A DNA stretch of 18,347 nt from Azoarcus sp031556475 (GTDB taxonomy: Bacteria > Pseudomonadota > Gammaproteobacteria > Burkholderiales > Rhodocyclaceae): contig JAVBSY010000051.1 of the NCBI GenBank assembly GCA_031556475.1, forward strand, positions 1 to 18,347, read 5' to 3'. The position numbers were made by a program, and so were the translations under genes. Of the stretch, positions 1-5,723 are shown piece after piece (positions within the stretch are counted from its first letter, which is position 1; the number at the start of each line of letters is the position of its first letter). Under the pieces are notes generated by a model. It ran no database searches. It was not told the DNA's origin and worked only from the letters and a program-made list of their open reading frames with translations.

Positions 1-1
1 G

Positions 2-247
2 TTGGCCTATCTGTTTCCGGCATGGATCACCGCGCTCGGCACTTCGTGGAAAGTCACCGTCATGGCCGAGCTGCTGTCCTCTTCCGACGGTGTGGGCGCC
101 ATGCTGGCGGTGGCCCGCTCGCAACTGGACACCACCGCCACCCTGGCGTGGATCGCCGCCGTCGTCGGAAGTCTGCTGTTGCTCGAATACGGCCTGCTGG
201 AGCCGATCAAGCGCGAGTTGGAGCGCTGGCGGGAGGCGGGCGCATGA
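2..247 (+). CDS. NitT/TauT-type ABC transporter permease, C-terminal part (cut by window edge)
   Basis: This is the last 81 residues of an inner-membrane permease of the nitrate/sulfonate/taurine ABC family; the frame is open to the left window edge, so the TTG at position 2 is probably an internal codon. The segment FPAWITALGTSWKVTV followed by AELLSS, a GVGAML motif and an LDTTATLAWI stretch matches the EAA-loop region and following helices of SsuC/TauC/NrtB proteins. A last membrane helix (IAAVVGSLLLLEYGLL) is followed by a charged cytoplasmic tail. Its TGA overlaps the ATG of the ATPase gene (ATGA at 244-247), so the two are translationally coupled. The substrate cannot be read from this fragment; the neighbouring nnrS suggests a nitrogen-oxide context, which is inference. 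Confidence 0.85.
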   Translation: MAYLFPAWITALGTSWKVTVMAELLSSSDGVGAMLAVARSQLDTTATLAWIAAVVGSLLLLEYGLLEPIKRELERWREAGA

Positions 248-1068
248 CGGCGATCACACCCGATGGCATGCCGTCCCTGCAAGTGCGCGCCTTGCGCCAC
301 GCCTACGGCCTGGACACCGTGCTCGACGGTATCGACTTCGAACTGCGACGCGGGCAGGTACTGGCGCTGGTCGGCCCCTCCGGCTGCGGCAAGACGACGC
401 TGCTGCACCTGTGCGCGGGACTGCTTACCCGGCAAAACGGTGAAATCCGCAACGGCTTCCAGCGTACGACCGTCATGTTCCAACAGCCGCGCCTGCTGCC
501 CTGGCTGTCCGCCCGCGACAACATCGCCCTGGGCCTGAAAGCGCGGGGCCTGCCGCGCGCGCCGCGCCGGCAAATGGCGGACGACATCGGCCATGCGTTG
601 GAACTGGATGTGGCGGCGCTGGCACGCTATCCGGGCGAGCTTTCCGGCGGCATGCAAAGCCGGGTGGCACTCGCTCGCTCGCTGGTGCTGGAGCCCGATC
701 TGCTGTTGATGGACGAGCCCTTCAGCGCGCTCGACATCGGCCTGAAAAGCCAGTTGCACCGGTTGCTGCTTACACGCCAGGCGGAACAGGGTATCGCCGT
801 GCTGATGATCACCCACGACCTGATGGAAGCCGTGCGCCTGGCCGATACCGTGCTGGTGATGGCCGCCACGCCGGGCCGGATCGTGCATCGCCATCACCCT
901 GGCGGTGCCGCACTCGACCGCGACGACGCAACGGTTTACGCGCGTACGGCCGACCTGCTGCAGACACCGACCGTGCGCCAGGCCTTCGGTTTCGAGGCCG
1001 CGCCGCAACCTGCCCATGACGCTGGCGAAGAGATGACGCCGCACGCGAAAAGCCCCTTCTCATGTTGA
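244..1068 (+). CDS. NitT/TauT-type ABC transporter ATP-binding protein
   Basis: This 274-residue cytoplasmic ATPase should power the permease encoded just upstream. Walker A is GPSGCGKT at residues 44-51, the Q-loop glutamine is Q80 in the MFQQPRLLPW segment, the signature is LSGGM at 133-137, Walker B is LLLMDEP at 153-159 with E158, and the switch histidine is H191 (MITHD). The QQPRLLPW and LMEAVRLAD motifs are typical of the nitrate/sulfonate/taurine branch (NrtD/SsuB/TauB). I chose the ATG at 244, not an earlier in-frame ATG at 22, because it overlaps the permease stop and starts just before the N-terminal strand of the ABC fold. The end overlaps nnrS (ATG at 1062). The substrate is unknown; nitrate, nitrite, a sulfonate or another small anion are possible. 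Confidence 0.92.
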   Translation: MTAITPDGMPSLQVRALRHAYGLDTVLDGIDFELRRGQVLALVGPSGCGKTTLLHLCAGLLTRQNGEIRNGFQRTTVMFQQPRLLPWLSARDNIALGLKARGLPRAPRRQMADDIGHALELDVAALARYPGELSGGMQSRVALARSLVLEPDLLLMDEPFSALDIGLKSQLHRLLLTRQAEQGIAVLMITHDLMEAVRLADTVLVMAATPGRIVHRHHPGGAALDRDDATVYARTADLLQTPTVRQAFGFEAAPQPAHDAGEEMTPHAKSPFSC

Positions 1069-2297
1069 TGCCCCCTTCGTTTCGCCTGCTATCACCCGTA
1101 CATCCGCTGTGGTACTGCGCCATGCGGCCTTTTTTCCTGCTGAGTGCGATCTCGGCCGTGGGGCTGCTGGCGGTGTGGATCGGCATGCTGGCCGTCGGCT
1201 GGCCAGTGCCTGCGGTGGCGGGTGGGCCGTTGGCGTGGCATGCGCACGAAATGCTGTTCGGCTTTGCGCTGGCGGCGGTGGCGGGCTTCGTTCTCACCGC
1301 GGTGCCGGAATTCACCTCCGCGCCCGAAGTGCCGGCCAGCCGCGTGCGCCTGTTCGTCGCGCTGTGGCTGCTGGGCCGGCTCGGCTTCTGGTCGTCGGGC
1401 CTGCCCGCGCCGTGGGGTGGTGCGGCGCTGCTGCTCGCCGCCGTGGCACACGTCGGTTTGCTGCTCGGCCTTGCCGTCACCGTCGCACCCCTGCTCTGGG
1501 CCGATCCCAGCCGTCGGCACTTCTCCTTTTTGTGGGTGTTGCTCGGCTGGGCGGGTCTGGCCGCCGGCTTTTATACCGAAACCTGGCAAGGCGGCGTGGG
1601 GCTGCGCTGGCTCGATGCCACACTGGGGCTGGTTGCCGTGCTGATCGTCGTCAGCATGAGCCGCATCTCGATGCGCATCGTCAACCGTGCCATCGAAGAA
1701 GCCGGCGCCGGCGCCACTTATCTGGCGAGGCCGCCCCGGCGCCACCTCGCCACCTTGTGCATCGTCCTGTATTCCACCATCGAGTTCTTCTTTCCCGGCC
1801 ACCGGGTGTCGGGCTGGCTTGCACTGGCCGCCGCCGCCGCGCTCTTTCACCTGCAAAGCGATTGGCATGTCGGCCGTCCGCTTCTGCGCCGTTGGCCGCT
1901 GATGCTGTATCTGGTGTACGTATTCATGGCGCTGGGCTATGCGCTGACCGGCATCGTGCTGCTCGACGGCAGTGCACCCGCCAGTGCGGGCAAGCACCTG
2001 ATCGCCGTGGGCGGCATCGGCTTGGGCATCTATGTCGCCATGTGCATTGCCGGCCGTTCGCACTGCGGCCTGGCGTTCGATGGCCGTCCCTGGGTGCCGC
2101 TGGGCGCCGCGCTGCTCGCATGTGCCGCATTGTTGCGCGCGTCTGCGCCGTGGTTCGGCGACGTGGATGCGTTGGCCGCTGCCGGCGCATGCTGGGCCGT
2201 GGCTTTTGTGTTGCTGCTTTTGCGGCTCGGCCCGGTGCTGTTCGGTCCGAGAAGCGACGGCGGCCACGGCTGCGCGGGGCCGGGCGAGACAGCTTGA
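1062..2297 (+). CDS. nnrS: NnrS family protein (nitric-oxide-related membrane protein)
   Basis: This is a 411-residue polytopic inner-membrane protein with about twelve hydrophobic segments. The family hallmark is WHAHEMLFGFALAAVAGF at residues 59-76 with the histidine pair H60/H62, followed by VLTAVPEF; in NnrS proteins this region is associated with haem/metal binding. NnrS is known from denitrifiers and pathogens as a haem- and copper-containing protein that helps cells tolerate nitric oxide, and is usually controlled by NO-responsive regulators. Two in-frame ATGs (1062 and 1068) lie inside or just after the end of the ABC ATPase gene, so translation is coupled to it. The pairing of nnrS with a NitT/TauT-type ABC transporter suggests a shared nitrosative or anaerobic-nitrogen role, which is inference. 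No NNR/FNR box can be judged, because the operon start is outside the window. Confidence 0.92.
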   Translation: MLMPPSFRLLSPVHPLWYCAMRPFFLLSAISAVGLLAVWIGMLAVGWPVPAVAGGPLAWHAHEMLFGFALAAVAGFVLTAVPEFTSAPEVPASRVRLFVALWLLGRLGFWSSGLPAPWGGAALLLAAVAHVGLLLGLAVTVAPLLWADPSRRHFSFLWVLLGWAGLAAGFYTETWQGGVGLRWLDATLGLVAVLIVVSMSRISMRIVNRAIEEAGAGATYLARPPRRHLATLCIVLYSTIEFFFPGHRVSGWLALAAAAALFHLQSDWHVGRPLLRRWPLMLYLVYVFMALGYALTGIVLLDGSAPASAGKHLIAVGGIGLGIYVAMCIAGRSHCGLAFDGRPWVPLGAALLACAALLRASAPWFGDVDALAAAGACWAVAFVLLLLRLGPVLFGPRSDGGHGCAGPGETA

Positions 2298-2462
2298 AGC
2301 GGTCGGTCGCTTACTGCATCGCGAGTGCCATGCCGTGGCTGCTACGCCGGCTAAGATAGATGCATATTTGATTTCAACGGTTTTTCACCCCGGTGTTTTC
2401 ATTTATTGATCCGGCACGATGGGGTTCTAATTTTTGGGTGCTGCTCGAACCCAAATCTGTTC

Positions 2463-2580
2463 AGCGGCGGTAGTTGGCCGGCAATCCAGCGCGCCGCATG
2501 GGGCCGTAACGCTGGCGATGCTCGTCGACCCAGCGCCGAGCAGGAAGCCGCGATACGACGCACGATTTGCGACAAGCGTC
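2463..2580 (+). pseudogene. IS630-family transposase remnant
   Basis: A frame running through this stretch encodes GRNAGDARRPSAEQEAAIRR followed by TICDKR. From memory of the family this resembles the linker and start of the second helix-turn-helix in IS630-type transposases (a GR-x-GxGR...L(S/T)xEQExxIQRxIxDKxPEQLK pattern). The expected PEQLKM-FALW continuation is missing directly after CDKR, where the frame becomes unrelated sequence. There is also no room for the usual N-terminal helix-turn-helix before it. It is therefore a short, dead internal piece of about 35-40 codons. It lies between nnrS and the integron-type cassette and marks this patch as a recombination scar. The match is by recall of the motif and not by alignment. 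Confidence 0.55.
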
Positions 2581-2623
2581 TCGTGAGAACGGCTGCGCGA
2601 CTGATACGCTATATCTCGCAGTC

Positions 2624-2712
2624 TCAGGCTTTCAGCGTGTTTATGCCGTATGGGTCAACTTCAAAGCCGATCTGCTTGACCAGAAAGTCCCTCACGATCC
2701 GAGCGTCCTCAA
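2624..2712 (-). other. Possible 3' part of an ORF split by the cassette
   Basis: On the minus strand, directly after the cassette's attC boundary, 29 codons starting at the R' box (VEDARIVRDFLVK ... DPYGINTLKA) run to a TGA at 2624-2626. In the present arrangement the frame is entered from the attC site and has no start of its own. If the 501-bp cassette is removed, the frame joins seamlessly to that of 3313-3214 (ending HLARQPVTFI), giving a composition that looks like a real protein. I do not recognise the family; the join is described in the findings. It could also be chance open frame in GC-rich DNA. Confidence 0.35.
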
Positions 2713-2786
2713 CGTAGAGCCAACCGGTGCAGCGCGGCTTTATCGTGCAGCGACCGAAAGGAGCGAGGTTGAGCGCCACGTTAGAC
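2707..2786 (-). repeat. attC-like recombination site (integron cassette 59-base element), 80 bp
   Basis: Read on the minus strand, this imperfect palindrome has the box order of an attC site. R'' is GTCTAAC (2786-2780, perfect RYYYAAC), followed by a 5-nt spacer and L'' GCTCAACC (2774-2767). A variable central part follows, then L' GGTTGGCT (2725-2718), a short spacer, and R' GTTGAGG (2713-2707). R' fits GTTRRRY except at the last base. L'' and L' pair with mismatches, as do R'' and R'. The stop codon TAA of the minus-strand DUF4279 gene lies inside R'', which is usual for cassettes. The imperfect last base of R' is what is expected when bases after the crossover G come from a non-attC target. 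No integrase gene is in the window. Confidence 0.72.
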
Positions 2787-3213
2787 ATCGTGCCCGAAAT
2801 TATCGACGTAGTAAAAGTCGAGACCAAACGCCAACCCAAGTTGAGCGGCCTGGCGAATTTGTTCACGGTCGAAGTACATGCCGTGGCCACTTGGTGGGAA
2901 ATACCCAACACACTGAAGAGTAAGGTCATATTCAACCCACAATTGGTGCAGTGCCTCGGCTCTTGGGCGCAATGCAAGAAACAGTTGTTTGATGTGCTCG
3001 TCAAGCGGTTGTTTGTCATCCAACCCGCTGTTCAAGCACCACGCCATGAATTTCCTTGGTTTGCCGTTACGAGGGTTGATATCCCCAACATTCCAAGCTT
3101 CTGACGGGGAAAACCCAAGAATTTGAGTAATTTGTTCATGCGTTCCCGGCCCCGAAATGGATACGTATGCGTATTCGCGATTGGTGAGTGGTGGAGATGT
3201 CATAAATATCCAA
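2713..3213 (-). mobile_element. Single integron gene cassette (DUF4279 gene plus attC), 501 bp
   Basis: The segment fits a complete excisable cassette in minus-strand orientation. It starts with TTGGAT after a crossover G at 3214 (the core site GTTGGAT fits GTTRRRY exactly), carries one ORF that starts within 11 nt of the boundary, and ends with the attC site at the crossover G at 2713. If circularised, R' would become GTTGGAT, a perfect partner for R'' GTCTAAC. No second attC precedes it: no minus-strand RYYYAAC box occurs between 3214 and about 3380. It therefore looks like a lone cassette and not part of an array. Neither attI nor intI is seen. The assignment is by motif reading; secondary-structure scoring has not been done. 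Confidence 0.66.
2781..3203 (-). CDS. DUF4279 domain-containing protein (cassette-borne)
   Basis: This 140-residue soluble protein has no signal peptide or membrane segment. Its pattern fits the DUF4279 family: an N-terminal YAYVSISGPG strand, an ITQILGFSPSEAWNVGD segment, a central MAWCLNSGLDD strand followed by LDEHIKQLFLALRP, and a C-terminal LGLAFGLDFYYVDNF strand. The function of DUF4279 is unknown; the proteins are small, single-domain and patchily distributed. The ATG lies 4 nt inside the cassette boundary core site, so there is little room for a leader and expression probably depends on read-through from outside. The TAA stop is inside the attC R'' box. Its DNA is visibly less GC-rich than that of the flanking genes, in keeping with transfer. 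Confidence 0.78.
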   Translation of the reverse strand: MTSPPLTNREYAYVSISGPGTHEQITQILGFSPSEAWNVGDINPRNGKPRKFMAWCLNSGLDDKQPLDEHIKQLFLALRPRAEALHQLWVEYDLTLQCVGYFPPSGHGMYFDREQIRQAAQLGLAFGLDFYYVDNFGHDV

Positions 3214-3214
3214 C
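3208..3214 (-). other. Cassette 5' boundary core site (GTTRRRY)
   Basis: Minus-strand GTTGGAT at 3214-3208 fits the GTTRRRY integrase core consensus exactly and sits 4 nt before the ATG of the DUF4279 gene. It marks the predicted crossover (between the G at 3214 and the following TT). Upstream of it there is no recognisable L' box or paired R'' box, so the G probably belongs to a secondary target and not to a neighbouring attC. Confidence 0.6.
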
Positions 3215-3313
3215 GATGAAAGTAACTGGCTGTCGTGCGAGATGGTCAGCTTAAGCGACCTCGCTTTCTTCTGGAACAGGCCGCACAATCAGCCCCCAAA
3301 AGTAAAACTTCAT
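3214..3313 (-). other. Possible 5' part of an ORF split by the cassette
   Basis: On the minus strand an ATG at 3313-3311 opens MKFYFWGLIVRPVPEESEVA, followed by an in-frame TAA (3253-3251). The same frame then continues as ADHLARQPVTFI up to the cassette boundary. Both parts are in the frame that would join 2712-2624 if the cassette were absent. This may be a degraded gene (one stop mutation plus cassette insertion), or the 20-codon peptide may be separate or meaningless. I recognise no family. This stretch is otherwise the short gap between the DUF4279 gene and the SMI1/KNR4-like gene. Confidence 0.25.
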
Positions 3314-3354
3314 TGTGCTGGATAAAATAAGGCGCACTGCACGTGAGAAAGGTC

Positions 3355-4032
3355 ATGAACGACGCAGTAAGCGCATTCCGTCGATTCATCGCGGAACCCA
3401 ATCCCCGCTTTATCGGGAAACGGCCCCTGCTGGCGCCGCCTTCTTTTGTTCAACCACCCGTGCCCATCGAGCACCATTGGTGCGAGCCCGCCTCCGCCGA
3501 ATCGCTGCGCTGGCTGGAAAAGGCGCTGGGCGGCAGTGCCGATGGACTGCTGGATTTGTACCGGGAAGCGGGTGGCGCCCGCCTGTTCGCCAAATGGGGA
3601 GACTCGGAAGACGGCTTGCTTTTCATCCCGGTCGAAGAGATGGAAAGCGAGAAAGCGGAATTGGGCGAGTGGATCTTCATGCACGAGGCCGATCCGGAAT
3701 TGTCGGTGTCTTACGAGGAGTACGAGGACGAAGGCGTTCTGACGTTGCGGGGCACGCCGCCGCCCTGGTGGGATGGGGCCGTCGTTTTCAGCGGCCTGGG
3801 TTACTCACCGGAGCGGATTTTCGTTGTCGCCGATGGCGCGCATCGGGGAAAGATCTTCATCTATGAGCACGAATCGGACGCTTCGTCTTTCCTTGCCGGG
3901 GATTTCGACGCTTTCCTGCGGCTCGTAATGGCGGATCCCGCGCGTTTCATGCGGCGTTATGGAACGGATTTTTCCGATGTCGAGCGCTATGAAGCCGGAG
4001 TGATACAACTGCCCTCGGGCAATGTGGCATAG
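3355..4032 (+). CDS. SMI1/KNR4 (SUKH superfamily)-like protein
   Basis: This is a soluble acidic protein of 225 residues (229 if the upstream in-frame GTG at 3343 is used). The pattern LRWLEKALGG ... LLDLYREAGGARLFAKWG ... GLLFIPVEEMESEK, later IFVVADGAHRGKIFIYEHE and the C-terminal FDAFLRLVMADPARFMRRYG, resembles SMI1/KNR4 proteins. In that superfamily many members are immunity proteins to polymorphic toxins and others are housekeeping proteins of unknown role. No toxin gene is adjacent, so a neutralising role is not supported here. Neither start has an ideal ribosome site: AAGG lies 10 nt before the GTG, and only AAAGG 2 nt before the ATG. It stands alone, between the cassette patch and mucD. 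Confidence 0.6.
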   Translation: MNDAVSAFRRFIAEPNPRFIGKRPLLAPPSFVQPPVPIEHHWCEPASAESLRWLEKALGGSADGLLDLYREAGGARLFAKWGDSEDGLLFIPVEEMESEKAELGEWIFMHEADPELSVSYEEYEDEGVLTLRGTPPPWWDGAVVFSGLGYSPERIFVVADGAHRGKIFIYEHESDASSFLAGDFDAFLRLVMADPARFMRRYGTDFSDVERYEAGVIQLPSGNVA

Positions 4033-4186
4033 CGCATGACGTGGAGGCCGGTGGCATCGACGGTATGATGAAAAAGCAGCGTACCGCGCATTGGCATAAG
4101 ATAAGTGTCATTGCAGCGGGAACGCCTGAGCGGCTGCTGCGTCCACCCAACGCGCGCGGAAATCCTCCCCCGAAAGAGGTCACCTC

Positions 4187-5662
4187 ATGAAAAAACGCAT
4201 CGTTGTCAGCCTGTTCGCGGTTTTGCTCGGCGCCATGGCGCCCGGCGGTTTCGTTTTTGCCCAGGCGAACGCGCAAACCGCTCAAGTTCCTCAAACGAAT
4301 ACCGGCGCCGTCGGCGCGAACCGTTTCGGCTTGCCGGATTTTGGCGATCTGGTCGAGCAGGTCGGGCCGGCGGTGGTGAATATCAGCGTGGTGCAGCAAC
4401 GGTCGTCGCGTAGCAGCGACGATATGCCGTTCGGCGGCGACGATCCGTTCCACGATTTTTTGCGCCGATTCGGCGTGCCGATACCGGGTATGCCCGGTAT
4501 GCCAGGAATGCCGCCGCGCATCGACCGCGGTATCGGTTCCGGTTTCATCGTCAGCGCCGATGGCTATGTGCTGACCAACGCGCACGTTGCCGGCGACGGT
4601 GACGCGGAAGTGACCGTGACCTTGACCGACAAGCGTGAATTCAGGGCCGCCGTGATCGGCCGCGATACCCGTACCGACATTGCGGTACTGAAGATCGATG
4701 CGCGCAACCTGCCGGTGGTGAAGATCGGCAACCCCGAGCGTGTGCGCGTGGGCGAATGGGTGATCGCGGTGGGGTCGCCGTTCGGCTTCGACAATACGGT
4801 GACGGCCGGCATCGTTTCGGCCAAGACGCGACGCCTGCCGGACGATAGCTACGTGCCTTTCCTGCAGACCGACGTTGCCATCAACCCCGGCAATTCCGGC
4901 GGCCCGTTGTTCAATCTGGCGGGCGAGGTGATCGGCATCAATTCGCAGATATATTCGCGCTCGGGTGGCTTCATGGGCATTTCGTTCGCCATTCCGATCG
5001 ACGTCGCCATGAACATCAAGAACCAGCTCATCGCCCACGGGCGCGTGCAGCGTGGCCGTCTTGGGGTGACGATTCAGCCCGTGGACAAGGATCTCGCCCA
5101 GTCCTTCGGCTTGTCCGAGGCGCGTGGCGCGCTCGTTTCCGGCGTCGAGCCGGGCAGCGCGGCGGACAAGGCCGGGTTCAAGGCCGGCGACATCGTGATC
5201 GGCGTCGATGGCACGCGTGTCGACGAATCGGCCGACTTGCCGCGCATCATCGGCGACAAGCACCCCGGCACGCGCATCCGCCTCGATGTCTGGCGCGACG
5301 GCAAGAGTCGCGAAATGACGGCGACACTGGACGAACTGACGCAGGAAACCGCTTCCCCCCGCCCCACCCGTGGCGGTGGCAGCGGCAGCGAGGGCGGCGG
5401 CAAGCTCGGCCTGAATGCACGCCCGCTGAACAAGCAGGACGCGGCCCGGATTGGCATCGCCGGCGGTTTGATGGTGGAAAGCGTCAGCGGGCCCGCCGCA
5501 CGTGCCGGCGTGCAGCGCGGCGACATCATCCTGTCGGTGAACAATCAGCCCGTGTCGTCGGCCGAGCAGTTGCGGCAACAGATCAGTGCCGCCGGTGATC
5601 GTTTCGCGCTGCTGATCCTGCGTGAAGATGCGCGTATCTTCGTACCGATCCGGGTGAAATAG
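4187..5662 (+). CDS. mucD: Do-family periplasmic serine endoprotease (DegP/MucD type)
   Basis: This 491-residue HtrA-type protease and chaperone degrades misfolded envelope proteins in the periplasm. The signal peptide covers about residues 1-25 (basic start, hydrophobic core, VFAQA). The trypsin-like domain has the triad H133 (TNAHVA), D164 (TDIAVLK) and S237 (GNSGGP), with the family motifs GSGFIVS, VGSPFGF and the Ser-loop context LQTDVAINP. Two PDZ domains follow at about 290-385 and 405-490. The LPDFGDLVEQVGPAVVNIS opening and the SQIYSRSGGFMG segment are characteristic of the MucD/DegQ-like lineage. GAGGT lies 7 nt before the ATG. It is not next to rseA/rseB or an rpoE gene here, so any sigma-E control would have to act through its own promoter, which I could not identify convincingly in the 154-bp upstream gap. 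Confidence 0.96.
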   Translation: MKKRIVVSLFAVLLGAMAPGGFVFAQANAQTAQVPQTNTGAVGANRFGLPDFGDLVEQVGPAVVNISVVQQRSSRSSDDMPFGGDDPFHDFLRRFGVPIPGMPGMPGMPPRIDRGIGSGFIVSADGYVLTNAHVAGDGDAEVTVTLTDKREFRAAVIGRDTRTDIAVLKIDARNLPVVKIGNPERVRVGEWVIAVGSPFGFDNTVTAGIVSAKTRRLPDDSYVPFLQTDVAINPGNSGGPLFNLAGEVIGINSQIYSRSGGFMGISFAIPIDVAMNIKNQLIAHGRVQRGRLGVTIQPVDKDLAQSFGLSEARGALVSGVEPGSAADKAGFKAGDIVIGVDGTRVDESADLPRIIGDKHPGTRIRLDVWRDGKSREMTATLDELTQETASPRPTRGGGSGSEGGGKLGLNARPLNKQDAARIGIAGGLMVESVSGPAARAGVQRGDIILSVNNQPVSSAEQLRQQISAAGDRFALLILREDARIFVPIRVK

Positions 5663-5668
5663 GCGTGT

Positions 5669-5689
5669 TGCGGGCGCAAGGCGCCCGCA
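5669..5689. terminator. Hairpin between convergent mucD and VWA genes
   Basis: A perfect 9-bp stem (TGCGGGCGC / GCGCCCGCA) with a 3-nt loop begins 6 nt after the mucD stop and ends 34 bp from the end of the VWA gene on the opposite strand. Its position between convergent genes fits a bidirectional terminator, although neither side has a clean run of T (plus side: GATCTTGTTCTCG). Confidence 0.5.
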
Positions 5690-5723
5690 CGGCCGATCTT
5701 GTTCTCGTCTGTTCCGTTCTCAT

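Noticed and set aside
2422..2455. Hairpin TTTGGGT/ACCCAAA (and alternative GGGTTC/GAACCC) as an nnrS terminator
   Set aside because: It is 125 bp beyond the nnrS stop, weakly GC and without a following T-run, and it coincides with the possible inverted-repeat end; not convincing as a terminator.
2624..3019. A 131-codon minus-strand ORF covering part of the DUF4279 gene and the attC site
   Set aside because: Its first two thirds are an out-of-frame shadow of DUF4279 and its middle is the translated attC palindrome; only the last 29 codons may be meaningful, and they are reported separately.
3215..3342. A second attC or an attI site upstream of the cassette
   Set aside because: No minus-strand RYYYAAC box and no L'/L'' pair exist in this stretch, so only the boundary core site is supported.
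4110..4150. A sigma-E-like promoter (GGAAC box) upstream of mucD
   Set aside because: GGAACG is present, but no acceptable -10 (TCTGA-like) box occurs at a 15-17 nt spacing, so I do not call it.
3947..5578. A 543-codon minus-strand ORF opposite mucD
   Set aside because: The His/Arg/Ala-rich composition and full overlap with a complete protease gene carrying an intact catalytic triad mark it as a shadow frame.
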